NCBI GenBank assembly: GCA_963851385.1
Contig: CAWKPE010000011.1
Location: 1-64,000 of the forward strand
Length of the DNA: 64,000 nucleotides
Direction of reading: 5' to 3'
Source: CAWEFA01 sp963851385
GTDB taxonomy: Bacteria > Bacteroidota > Bacteroidia > Bacteroidales > DTGW01
Numbering within the stretch: the stretch's first letter is position 1; the number at the start of each line of letters is the position of its first letter. Positions 35,513 through 44,767 of this stretch are shown in pieces. Both the position numbers and the translations under genes were made by a program. The notes below the pieces were generated by a model, which was not told where the DNA came from, did not search any database, and saw only the letters and a list, made by a program, of their open reading frames with translations.

Positions 35513-35926
35513 AAATTTTTAATAACTCATCCAGAATTTACTTTTCTACTAAAGGAAAATAAACAACAACTCAGTAAAATATTTGCATATAATTTACCAT
35601 ATACAGGTGGAGTAAATGGATATTCAAGATGTGTTCAATTCATATTCCCGATATTCAATATTTGGATTGTTATATCTTTAGCTTTAGGACTATTAATTGC
35701 TTTTATTAAAGATAGGTTTGTTTTTCTTTTATTCCCCTTGATTTTTATTATTGTATTTTTCTTTAATGTGCTTCTTTCATACAATGCTGATGTATTTGAA
35801 GTCGAGAGGCATTTATTCATAACCAACATTGTTATTCAATTTTTGGGAATATTATCATTTGCGGTTTTAATAGATAATATCAATTTTGAACTTATAATTA
35901 AAAACCTAAAGAGTAGATTTTGTTAA
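35513..35926 (+). pseudogene. 3' part of the IS-interrupted membrane gene
   Basis: From AAA-TTT-TTA on, the frame encodes FLITHPEFTFLLKENKQQ, then about three hydrophobic helices (FNIWIVISLALGLLIAF, FLLFPLIFIIVFFF, IQFLGILSFAVLI) and ends at 35926. An ATG in the right IS end (35508) makes it look like an independent gene, but it is the tail of the frame at 33834. Confidence 0.88.
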
Positions 35927-36100
35927 AAAAAGTATAAAATATGTATAATTTAATCAGCCCGGGTTTAAATCAAAGCATTAATAAATTGCTGGATGCCCTA
36001 TGAGGAATGAAAATTTATATAATTTTGGAATTAATTTTAAAATTTATAATTTTGAAAGGTTGAATTCTCTTAAGACTGTTAATCTCAGGATAAATTTAAT

Positions 36101-36814
36101 ATGTTCCTTACCATTATAATACCATTATACAACGAAGAATGTTTGGTAACACAAGTGCTGGGCAAATTATTTTCACTTAAATATCCTGTATTTGTTACAG
36201 AGTATGAAATTCTTGTTGTTGATGATTGTTCATGCGATGGTTCATTTAATCAGGTACAGGAGTATTCAAAAAGTCATTCTAATATTAGATGTATTAGGCA
36301 AGAAAAAAACCAGGGTAAAGGTGCAGCAGTGCGAACCGGGATCAAATATGCAAAAGGTGATGTTTTCCTCATTCAGGATGCTGATTTGGAACTATCACCA
36401 GAAGATATTCCTCGCATGTTAAATGCCATGCACATATTGGGAGTTGAATTTGTAAATGGGTCACGTTATTTGCCAGGAATTGACAGACCGCTTTCATCAT
36501 ACAAAAGATATCTCTTTAATCGTTTTTTTACTTTTCTGACCTCATTACTTATTAATGTGAAACTTACTGATATGGCTTGTGGTTATAAGTTATTCCATCG
36601 AAATTTATTAAATAAATTGACTTTGCATGAGAACAGGTTTGGATTTGAAGCGGAATTAATAATTAAAGCATTACGAATAAAGAGGAATAATATTACTGAA
36701 GTACCCGTTCAATATTTTCCCAGAAATGAAGGAGATGGCAAAAAGCTCAGGAACTTCGATGGATTTAAAATACTTTGGGCAGTAATAAAATATGGATTAT
36801 TTAAATCAAAATAA
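36101..36814 (+). CDS. Family 2 glycosyltransferase (polyprenyl-phosphate sugar synthase type)
   Basis: 237 residues, GT-A fold without membrane helices. IIIPLYNEECLVTQVL at the start, EILVVDDCSCDGSF (nucleotide site), GKGAAVRTGIKYAKGDVFLIQDADLELSPED with the DxD motif (about 75-105), and SYKRYLFNRFFTFLTS. It resembles dolichyl-phosphate beta-glucosyltransferases and would load a sugar on a polyprenyl phosphate for the GT-C enzymes nearby. It is the same length as, and clearly paralogous to, the gene at 50271. The next gene starts 11 nt downstream. Confidence 0.9.
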   Translation: MFLTIIIPLYNEECLVTQVLGKLFSLKYPVFVTEYEILVVDDCSCDGSFNQVQEYSKSHSNIRCIRQEKNQGKGAAVRTGIKYAKGDVFLIQDADLELSPEDIPRMLNAMHILGVEFVNGSRYLPGIDRPLSSYKRYLFNRFFTFLTSLLINVKLTDMACGYKLFHRNLLNKLTLHENRFGFEAELIIKALRIKRNNITEVPVQYFPRNEGDGKKLRNFDGFKILWAVIKYGLFKSK

Positions 36815-36825
36815 ATAGACAAAAT

Positions 36826-38154
36826 ATGAAGTTTACCACAGTTAGAAATAAGTTGCCTTATATTACTGCAATTTTATTGGTTTGTTTTATTTTAAATCTC
36901 ATGAAAAATGAGAAAGACTGGACAATTGAAAATAAAACTATTGCATGGGATGTTATTTCTTATTATGGTTATTTGCCGGCTATATTTATTTATCATGATT
37001 GCACTTTAAAATTCATGGACACATATAAAGGTCATCACAAATTTATTTTTTGGGCAGACAAAGGACCTAATAATAGCAGGGTAATCAGAACATCAATGGG
37101 CTTATCAATATTATATTCTCCATTTTTCTTTATTGCTCATAGGTATGCGCTCACTCATGATTATGACGCAGGAGGATATTCAGTGCCATACAGGGTTGCA
37201 TTATTAATGAGTTGTGTATTCATTGTATTAATTGGATTATTTTTTTTCGCTAGGTTACTGTTAAAATTTTTTAATCCTTACATCTCTTCGTGGGTTATGA
37301 TATTAGTTGTACTGGGTACAAACCTCCTTTATTATTGTGTCTACGAAGCACCTGTTGCGCATGCATACAATTTCAGTCTGTTAATAATTTTTATCTATTT
37401 TACAATAAAATGGTATGAAAAGCCTAAAATTAAATTTGCAGTTATTATAGGTTTGTTAGCTGGTCTTATTACGTTGATAAGACCTGTTAATTGTATTGCC
37501 TGCCTGTTTTTTTTATTATGGGATATAAAAAACATTACTGATATAAAAAATCGTATTTTATTGTTGAGTCAAAAATGGTGGATGCTTGCAATTATAGTGG
37601 TTATGGCAATTGTAGTATGGCTGCCACAAATTGTATATTGGAAAATTGTTACTGGACAATATTTATATTATTCCTATGGAAATCAGGGATTTTTCTTTTT
37701 ACATCCTAAAATTATTAAAGGATTATTTAGTTATAGGAAAGGTTGGTTGCTTTATACTCCTTTAATGGTATTGGCATTGGCAGGAATACCTTTATTGTGG
37801 AAAAAACAAAAAGCATTCTTCTATCCGGTAATTATTATTTTGATCATTCATATTTATGTAATTTATTCCTGGTGGACTTGGTGGTACGGTGGAAGTATGG
37901 GATCAAGACCAATGATTGATATATATGGTTTGTTGGCTATCCCTTTGGGATATCTTCTTGTAAGGAGTTTAGAATATAATAAAGTTATTGGTACAATAAT
38001 AATTAGCATTTCAGCTCTATTATTATTTATAGGTTTATTTCACACTGATAAATATAGGCATGCGTCATTACATTATGATTCAATGACCAAAGCTGCTTTT
38101 TGGGATTCTTATTTCATGAGAATCACCATCACCAAGATTTTGGGGCCTTCTTGA
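36826..38154 (+). CDS. Polytopic GT-C-like membrane protein (C-terminus frameshifted)
   Basis: 442 residues with about 10 helices, a first loop NKTIAWDVISYYGYLPA and a large conserved loop YSWWTWWYGGSMGSRPMIDIYGLLAIPLG, seen in glycosyltransferase-39-like proteins of Bacteroidota. The frame stops at 38154 after MRITITKILGPS. In another frame (net +1) the DNA continues FWGLLEQPDYDKAILGIDTIK to a stop at 38210-38212, which looks like the natural end. The break lies near 38125-38140. Possible operon with the GT2 gene 11 nt upstream. Confidence 0.75.
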   Translation: MKFTTVRNKLPYITAILLVCFILNLMKNEKDWTIENKTIAWDVISYYGYLPAIFIYHDCTLKFMDTYKGHHKFIFWADKGPNNSRVIRTSMGLSILYSPFFFIAHRYALTHDYDAGGYSVPYRVALLMSCVFIVLIGLFFFARLLLKFFNPYISSWVMILVVLGTNLLYYCVYEAPVAHAYNFSLLIIFIYFTIKWYEKPKIKFAVIIGLLAGLITLIRPVNCIACLFFLLWDIKNITDIKNRILLLSQKWWMLAIIVVMAIVVWLPQIVYWKIVTGQYLYYSYGNQGFFFLHPKIIKGLFSYRKGWLLYTPLMVLALAGIPLLWKKQKAFFYPVIIILIIHIYVIYSWWTWWYGGSMGSRPMIDIYGLLAIPLGYLLVRSLEYNKVIGTIIISISALLLFIGLFHTDKYRHASLHYDSMTKAAFWDSYFMRITITKILGPS

Positions 38155-38399
38155 GCAACCGGATTATGACAAAGCTATACTTGGAATTGACACAATTAAA
38201 ATGAATAAGTGACATACATTAAGATTTAATTTATTGGTTCTTTATAGAGAATTCTTTAATAATATCACAAATCAGATTAACTTAAATTGGATTAAAATCA
38301 TAAAGGAAAGAATGTCTTATCAGAGAATTAGAATGTTCCTACAATTTTAGAGAAAGGTTCAACAGATGATGATTGATTATTTCATATTCACTAATTGCA

Positions 38400-39227
38400 T
38401 TATTTCTTTTGTGCAACAATTAAACAACTGGCACCAAATAGTATTCTTTTGTTTTTTTGAATTCTTGTCAATTCATATTTAAGAATTGTACTCACAAGTT
38501 TACCCAAAAGACCTTTTTTTTCATGCTCCTGCTTATGTTTCTTAATAACGCCTGCTTTTTGTTTGATTTTGAATTTGGCAGGAAGTGATCTGAACAAAAA
38601 AATTGGTAGCGGCAAAAATGAAAAAATGTAAGTTTTATAAATTACATTAAAGCCCGTATTTTCCAATTTACTTTGTAATAAATTAAGAGTATATCTTTTG
38701 AAATGGCCGGCATCATCATCTTCATTGGACCATAGAAAATCATAAGCGGGTACAGTTATAAATATTTTTCCTTCAGGCTTTAAGAAGTAATTTACTTTTT
38801 TCAAAAATTCAATATCATTTTCTATATGTTCGACCACATCAAACAATCCCATATTTGGGATTATATTTTCTTTAAAACCTGCATTTTCAAGGGTTGCGCA
38901 GACTAAATTTTTTAGATTTCTTTTTTTTGCATTTTGAATACCTCTTTCTCCGGGTTCAACCAATACAGTCTCAATCCCAGATTTTTCAAGTCCCATAGAA
39001 ACAAAACCATTACCACCACCAATATCAAAGAAAGATTCATTAGTTGATGTAAATCGTTTAACTATTTCAACAATGCAATTATTTCTATACTTGAACCAAA
39101 AACTATTATCTTCCAGATGAAAGCATTCATCATTTGCATTCTCCGGATAAGATATTTGGGAATTTGATTTTGAATACCATATTCCATCCCTGAATTCAAT
39201 ATTTTTTGCAATTTGATCAAGAATCAT
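38400..39227 (-). CDS. Class I SAM-dependent methyltransferase
   Basis: About 275 residues from the ATG at 39227; a GTG 20 codons earlier would add a hydrophobic stretch not typical of the family. SAM motif FFDIGGGNGFVSMGLEKSG near residue 67, the acidic TVLVEPGERGIQNA, and GLFDVVEHIENDIEFLKK followed by KPEGKIFITVPAY. WSNEDDDAGHFKRY is typical of sugar or lipid methyltransferases in glycan clusters. Acceptor unknown. Confidence 0.85.
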   Translation of the reverse strand: MILDQIAKNIEFRDGIWYSKSNSQISYPENANDECFHLEDNSFWFKYRNNCIVEIVKRFTSTNESFFDIGGGNGFVSMGLEKSGIETVLVEPGERGIQNAKKRNLKNLVCATLENAGFKENIIPNMGLFDVVEHIENDIEFLKKVNYFLKPEGKIFITVPAYDFLWSNEDDDAGHFKRYTLNLLQSKLENTGFNVIYKTYIFSFLPLPIFLFRSLPAKFKIKQKAGVIKKHKQEHEKKGLLGKLVSTILKYELTRIQKNKRILFGASCLIVAQKK

Positions 39228-39416
39228 AATTTTCGTCTTCAATGATAAATAAATAATAAATATATGTAAAATACTTATAAATAGCACTTAAGTAAAAAGA
39301 GAGTGAAAATAACTATTAAATTGCCGAAGATGATATCAAGGGTTAATCTCTTAGAAAATGGCATAAAGCTCCATCAGGAGAGAAATATTGGTAGATTAGA
39401 AATTTCAGGTAATACT

Positions 39417-39600
39417 CGTGCCAAGATATAGGTAAATTTAAACTTATTATTTCCATGGCACGGGTAGCAAGCACCAGATTAATATTCTATCCATTTTGCG
39501 CCATATAAAGTTTGTTTTAAAATTTACTTTGTTCTTGGCGCAATTTTTACACTTTACCCAGCCTAAAGCTGGGCTACCACAATATCGACCCTAATGGGTC
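39417..39600. repeat. Intergenic block of four successive inverted repeats
   Basis: Four stems in 184 bp: CGTGCCA (39417) / TGGCACG (39456); TTGCGCCA (39496) / TGGCGCAA (39536); CCCAGC (39557) / GCTGGG (39568) with loop CTAAA; GACCC (39587) / GGGTC (39596) with loop TAAT. It fills most of the 540-bp gap between the methyltransferase and the aminotransferase. No open frame accounts for it. GC content is higher than in the flanks. Confidence 0.7.
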
Positions 39601-39681
39601 TTATATTTGTATGCATATTTTTTTACCTATAATATCTGGATGATTATATTGGGCTCAACAATAAAAAAGTTGTATAATATA

Positions 39682-39728
39682 AAAAGCAATTACCTATTTT
39701 AAAAATAGGAAGCTTTGTTATTGCTTTT
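39682..39728 (-). terminator. Nested hairpin after the aminotransferase gene
   Basis: The outer stem AAAAGCAAT / ATTGCTTTT encloses an inner CCTATTTT / AAAATAGG hairpin. On the minus strand it ends in a T-run, 40 nt beyond the stop of the aminotransferase gene. Confidence 0.65.
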
Positions 39729-39767
39729 GTGTGTTGAGTTGATTAAATTTTATTTCGTTGTTGTTCT

Positions 39768-40895
39768 CTATAATTTGAAGAATCCTTTAATTTTATTACA
39801 AATGAAATTGACTTCGTCCAAAGATAGTTCATAGAATAAAGGCAATCTTATTAAAGAATCTGAATAAAAATCACTATTATGCAGTTTCCTGCCATCATGC
39901 TTATTAATGTAGTAAGGTGATTTGTGAAGTGATAGATAATGAAAAACTGCCAGAATATCATTTGACTTAAAATAGTTCAAGAGCTCGTTTCTGGTTTGTC
40001 CGTTTTTACAGACAATATAAAACATGTGTGAATTATTTGTAGCATATTCAGGAATTGATGGCAAAGAAATAAGTCTTTTTTCTGATATAGACATTAAGTT
40101 CTTATAATAAGTTTCCCAGATTAACTTTCTTTTAACCTGAATTTCTTCGAGATTTTCAAGCTGGGCATATAAAAAAGCAGCTACAATTTCGGATGGAAGA
40201 AAAGAAGAACCAATATCCACCCATCCATATTTGTTAACTTCGCCCCTGAAGAACTCAGCCCGGTTTGTCCCTTTTTCCCAGATTATTTCTGCACGTTTAA
40301 AAAATCTTTCATCATTAATAGCAAGAAGTCCTCCTTCACCTGAAATAATGTTTTTTGTTTCGTGAAACGAAAATGCAGCCAGATGTCCAATACTGCCCAA
40401 TGCTCTGCCTTTATAATAGGAATCAATTCCCTGGGCTGCATCTTCAATTACAAATAAATTATATTTGTCAGCTAACCTTAAGATTTCGTCCATATCACAT
40501 GCAATACCTGCATAATGTACCGGTACGATAGCCTTAGTCTTTTCAGTTATCAGACTTTCAATATCTGAAACATTTATATTTGGATTATCAGAACCTGAGT
40601 CAGCAAAAATTATTTTTGCTCCTCTCAAGACGAAAGCATTTGCTGTAGAAACAAAAGTATAGGAAGGAACAATTATTTCGTCTCCTGGTTTTGTGTCTAT
40701 AAGAATTGCAGCCATTTCCAATGCATCCGTACAGCTCGTTGTCAGCAATACTTTTTTAAAACCAAATTTTTCACAAAAATATTTATGACATTTTTGAGTA
40801 AATTCCCCGTTCCCTGAAATTTTTCCCGACAGCACAGCCTCTTGAATATACTGAGTCTCTTTTCCGGTTAAGTATGGTTTATTAAAGGGGATCAT
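39768..40895 (-). CDS. WecE/RffA-type dTDP-4-amino-4,6-dideoxygalactose transaminase
   Basis: About 375 residues from the ATG at 40895 (MIPFNKPYLTGKE); upstream residues in the frame are hydrophobic and not family-like. PLP fold type I (DegT/StrS): TTSCTDALEMAA binds the PLP phosphate, IEDAAQGIDSYYKG carries the PLP Asp, and FSFHETKNIISGEGG has the Schiff-base Lys. FHETKN plus GTNRAEFFRGEVNKYGWVDIGSS resembles E. coli WecE, which makes TDP-fucosamine from the 4-keto sugar. No rmlA or rmlB is in the window, so the precursor must come from elsewhere. Confidence 0.9.
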   Translation of the reverse strand: MIPFNKPYLTGKETQYIQEAVLSGKISGNGEFTQKCHKYFCEKFGFKKVLLTTSCTDALEMAAILIDTKPGDEIIVPSYTFVSTANAFVLRGAKIIFADSGSDNPNINVSDIESLITEKTKAIVPVHYAGIACDMDEILRLADKYNLFVIEDAAQGIDSYYKGRALGSIGHLAAFSFHETKNIISGEGGLLAINDERFFKRAEIIWEKGTNRAEFFRGEVNKYGWVDIGSSFLPSEIVAAFLYAQLENLEEIQVKRKLIWETYYKNLMSISEKRLISLPSIPEYATNNSHMFYIVCKNGQTRNELLNYFKSNDILAVFHYLSLHKSPYYINKHDGRKLHNSDFYSDSLIRLPLFYELSLDEVNFICNKIKGFFKL

Positions 40896-41002
40896 TATAT
40901 TATAATTAAGAAAAAAGTAATAAAATATTGCTACCCAATTGTACAAATTTAAATTAAAATAATAGTACTTCAATCTTAAAATTCAGGATTACAATAGGTT
41001 TT

Positions 41003-41032
41003 TTTGATAATATTTTAAAATCTTTATATTTG
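41003..41032 (+). promoter_or_regulatory. Bacteroidota-type promoter for the ArnT-like gene
   Basis: TTTG (41003-41006), an 18-nt spacer and TATATTTG (41025-41032) fit the consensus on both boxes. Initiation near 41038 would give a leader of about 27 nt before the ATG at 41065. Confidence 0.68.
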
Positions 41033-41064
41033 TTATTCTTGATTTTTCTTTAAATAATTAAAAA

Positions 41065-42537
41065 ATGAAAATAACGGCATATTTGAAAAATTTTCTGGTT
41101 TTTGACATAATATTAATTTTAGCTGCTTATTATACTCTTTTCGATCAGCTAGACAAACCGCCCATAACTAATTGGGATGAAGGCGTATATGCCACCAATG
41201 CACTTGAAATGTCTTTAAACGGCAATTTTCTGGTTAAATATTACGAAGGAAAACCTGAAATGTGGGGAACAGAGCCACCTTTAGCAGCCTGGCTTGATGT
41301 CATTTCTATTAAGCTTTTTGGTTATAATGAAACTGCAATTAGATTACCCTCAGCATTAGCTGCATTATTTGTTCTTATTATTATTTTAAATTTTTGTACC
41401 AAAGAATTAAATAATAGAGTTCTTGGATATTTTTCATCATTAGTATTGCTTTCATCGCAAGGATATGTAAGGCTTCATGTTTCCCGAACGGCTGACCTAG
41501 ATTCTTTATTGGTGCTGTTTATCCTTTTTTATGTTATTAGTTTTTATAAATATTTAAAATATTCAAAACCAAGATATTTCTATTTTGCTGCTATTGGATT
41601 AATACTAGCTTTCTTTACTAAAAGTATTGCCGGTTTACTTATGTTACCGAGTCTTTTATTAGTTACCATTTATATGAAAAAATTGAAACTTGTTTTTAGA
41701 AATAAAGAATTATATATAGGTATATTGATATTTATTTGCTTGACAAGTTTATATTATTTTTTAAGAGAAAGAAATAATCCTGGATACTTTAAAACAGCAT
41801 GGAATGGTGAAATAGCAACTCGTTATTTTGAAGTCAATAGTGGGAACGAAGGGCCATTCTTGTATTATTATAATTTACTTCAGCAATATCAATTTTTTCC
41901 ATGGATATTATTGATTCCTTTAGCATTTTTAATATTTATTTTAAGAAAGAAATCAGAAAGTAGAGAAATATTTAAATTTCTTGCAATTTTAATTCTTACA
42001 TTCTGGGGGGTTATATCTTTTTCAAAAACAAAACTTGACTGGTATGATGCACCATTATTTCCTTTCCTTGCTTTAGTTGCAGGTTATGTGATTTCTGAAA
42101 TTTACAAACTTCTTAAAGAATCTGTGAATGCAGGTAAGGCTGGAACTTACATTCTTATAGTTTTGATCATAATCATTACATTTTACTATCCAAACAAAAC
42201 TTTAAGAGATATCAATTCCGTTAGTCAAATAGGAGTGGATTATGGAATCCTTATGAAACAAGCAAAACAACAAAATCCTCAATATAAAAGCTATAAAGTA
42301 ATGGTCTCGTATATTTCACCATCTGCAACTTACTATTGTCAATATTTAAACTTATTGCATCATTACAATACAAGAACATCATTTTATTACAAACATTTTG
42401 ATATAAATTGCGGCGATACAATATTATTTTCTGATAGGGCTGTTCGTAAAAAATTAAATGACGAGTATTATTATACTGTTGTTGCCAATTGTTTTGATGC
42501 TTCATTAGTCAAAGTAGATAGCTTGAAAAGAAAATAG
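41065..42537 (+). CDS. ArnT-like family 39/83 glycosyltransferase
   Basis: 490 residues, about 11 helices, GT-C fold. The first periplasmic loop carries ITNWDEGVYATNALEMS (about 36-52) with the Asp-Glu pair used in catalysis or metal binding, followed by GTEPPLAAWLDVISIKLFGYNE and RLPSALAALF, all typical of PMT/ArnT enzymes. It moves a sugar from a polyprenyl-phosphate donor to lipid or protein in the periplasm. The GT2 enzymes nearby could make the donor. Convergent with the gene at 42657. Confidence 0.88.
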   Translation: MKITAYLKNFLVFDIILILAAYYTLFDQLDKPPITNWDEGVYATNALEMSLNGNFLVKYYEGKPEMWGTEPPLAAWLDVISIKLFGYNETAIRLPSALAALFVLIIILNFCTKELNNRVLGYFSSLVLLSSQGYVRLHVSRTADLDSLLVLFILFYVISFYKYLKYSKPRYFYFAAIGLILAFFTKSIAGLLMLPSLLLVTIYMKKLKLVFRNKELYIGILIFICLTSLYYFLRERNNPGYFKTAWNGEIATRYFEVNSGNEGPFLYYYNLLQQYQFFPWILLIPLAFLIFILRKKSESREIFKFLAILILTFWGVISFSKTKLDWYDAPLFPFLALVAGYVISEIYKLLKESVNAGKAGTYILIVLIIIITFYYPNKTLRDINSVSQIGVDYGILMKQAKQQNPQYKSYKVMVSYISPSATYYCQYLNLLHHYNTRTSFYYKHFDINCGDTILFSDRAVRKKLNDEYYYTVVANCFDASLVKVDSLKRK

Positions 42538-42656
42538 AAACTTAGGTTATTATTTATTTTGTTTGAACTTTTGATGGAAGACTTTAATTATATTGCAAAC
42601 TTAAGTACCCCATTTATCTGAAGTTCATTAATAAAGTTTACTAAGTTTCATCTTTT

Positions 42657-44711
42657 CTATTTTAATCTTTCAACATTCAGATCATCAAAATTAATTTCTG
42701 ACTTACTTAAATTTCGAATAACAATTCGCATTTTATAATAGGGTAGCTCGTAAGGTACTTTCACATCAATTAATAACTTTTTCCATCCCTTCTTAGAAGT
42801 TTCTGATTCGTAGTAATTATTAATAGCGTATCCATTATCGAATGATATTTCAATCCCTGCTTTCTCTGTTTCAGGATATTTCCAAATAGAAACAATATAG
42901 TCATCGGCTTTTTTAACACTATCTAGGTCAATAATAAAAGCGCAATCCGGTTCCTTAATTGTTTTGATCGAATATTTCCCACTGAACGAAATCGTTGAAT
43001 CAATTTGTCCCATTACATTAAGTCTGGCATTTAAATTTTTTATTGGTATCGGATTAATTCTATATTGCATACTGTCAATCCGGAAATAAAATGATCCAAT
43101 AACTTTTCTACCATTGATAATAGGTCCTGGTCTGTTATACATAAAGTGGAACGGGCGTACCATAAATAGTAAAAAAGTATCAAGTTTTTCAACTTTTATT
43201 GCCGAGTCTTGAAACATGTATTTTAGTAAAGTAATACTATCGTTTGATGGTTGCTTTATTATAAAATCAAATGTTGGTCTGGAATTCTTATGGTTAAAAT
43301 CGTAATACCAATTCCTGTTATCAGATAAGATAAATGGGTTTAACTCTGCATATGTCGAGTATACGCGTAAACCTGTTTTAGAGAATATGGTTATTGGTTT
43401 TGCTGCCCAATAATTTCCTGCTCCCAACTTTAGATTATACTTTAATGCAAGACTATCTGCCTTTTTTACTACCTCAGGATAATAATTGAGGAAAGTTTTC
43501 AAATTAAGAGAGAAAGTATTATTATATGCTTGTCTAACTATTGGAAAGGCCAACACTATTGCCAATGAGATTAAAACAACCTGGTTTAATACTTTATTCT
43601 TTAGTAGTAAGTATAAAACATGAGGTAATAAAGCGACAAGTAAAAAGACCACATAAATATTATAGCGGATGCAATCAAATCCAAAATATAATCCATTTAA
43701 AGCAGGAGCCAGCCAAACCCCAACTGCAAATATTATTACAAATAATATGATTGTCAGCAGAGCGATATTTTGGTTTTTAATAGTCTTTCTTTTTAAAAAC
43801 AAATAAAACATTATGATAAACAATAAGAAAGAAATGACTGCCAATTTGAAAAAATAACCTTCTAAACTATTTGCGATAAAATATAATGAATATTGAAAGA
43901 ACATTAATTTAAAACTAGGAATAATTCTTGACCAACCAAAAATATCAGTATAAGTAAATGAGATATAGTTGCTGATATATCCTAACCTAAATAGCACTAA
44001 TCCTAAAATACTGGAAATTAATATTGAAATAAAAATCTTTAAAATAGACTTTCTTTTAGTCGAATTAAAGAAATATAACAATATCAAAGTGCATATTGAA
44101 ATACTTGAGAAGTAAACTATGAATATCCTATCAGAAAATATTGTAATTGGAGTAACAATAATGATTAACCATAAAAAAATATTATGTTCACTTTGTAAAT
44201 ATTTTATCATCCAGATTAAGCTAAGAAGTGCAATAATAAAAGCTCCCATGTGGTAAGGTAAAAAGAAAAAAGAAGAGGTTAAAAAATCACCTGATAAATA
44301 AGAGTATAGTGGACAGAGGGCAACAATTAAGTTCACGGAAGCCAGGACAGTTTTAGGCACTTTTTTATCTAAAGTGACCAATAAATAATTTATCAAAAAG
44401 ATAAATAAAAAATATTGTGTAAAACCATGTAATAATTGTGCGAGCAGAAAATTACTGGTAATTGACATAAATATGAAGAAAATAATTACGTTAGGAAAAA
44501 TAAGTGAAGCTGTACTCAAATCCCAACCCTTTAAGGTATTACCATCTATAATTAAATCTTTGTAAAAAGAAGCCATATACAGTGCATCAGAATTAAAAAG
44601 CCAATGCATGTTGCCGATTGGTAGAGAAGAAAAAAGTAATAACAAAATGAGGAGATTAACTAAATAGCTAATTACTAAAATTGTTGTCCCAAATATTTTT
44701 TGATTTTGCAT
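42657..44711 (-). CDS. Polytopic membrane protein with C-terminal beta-sandwich (CBM-like) domain
   Basis: 684 residues. About 12 helices to residue 420, with an early loop NSDALYMASFYKDL (acidic pair as in GT-C enzymes). Residues about 420-545 are soluble, and 545-684 form a beta-rich domain: FSGKYSIKTI, DDYIVSIWKYPETEKAGIEIS, KGWKKLLIDVKVPYELPYY, and the end KSEINFDDLNVERLK. The same layout and ending occur in the gene at 46462, so the two are paralogs. Substrate unknown. Confidence 0.72.
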   Translation of the reverse strand: MQNQKIFGTTILVISYLVNLLILLLLFSSLPIGNMHWLFNSDALYMASFYKDLIIDGNTLKGWDLSTASLIFPNVIIFFIFMSITSNFLLAQLLHGFTQYFLFIFLINYLLVTLDKKVPKTVLASVNLIVALCPLYSYLSGDFLTSSFFFLPYHMGAFIIALLSLIWMIKYLQSEHNIFLWLIIIVTPITIFSDRIFIVYFSSISICTLILLYFFNSTKRKSILKIFISILISSILGLVLFRLGYISNYISFTYTDIFGWSRIIPSFKLMFFQYSLYFIANSLEGYFFKLAVISFLLFIIMFYLFLKRKTIKNQNIALLTIILFVIIFAVGVWLAPALNGLYFGFDCIRYNIYVVFLLVALLPHVLYLLLKNKVLNQVVLISLAIVLAFPIVRQAYNNTFSLNLKTFLNYYPEVVKKADSLALKYNLKLGAGNYWAAKPITIFSKTGLRVYSTYAELNPFILSDNRNWYYDFNHKNSRPTFDFIIKQPSNDSITLLKYMFQDSAIKVEKLDTFLLFMVRPFHFMYNRPGPIINGRKVIGSFYFRIDSMQYRINPIPIKNLNARLNVMGQIDSTISFSGKYSIKTIKEPDCAFIIDLDSVKKADDYIVSIWKYPETEKAGIEISFDNGYAINNYYESETSKKGWKKLLIDVKVPYELPYYKMRIVIRNLSKSEINFDDLNVERLK

Positions 44712-44767
44712 GAGGCCAAATTTATATTTAAAAATTAATTAAGAACTCAAAAAAAACAAATAGGAGG

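Noticed and set aside
35507..35926. Independent gene starting at the ATG in the IS right end
   Set aside because: The frame is the tail of the interrupted membrane gene; the ATG belongs to the IS terminal repeat.
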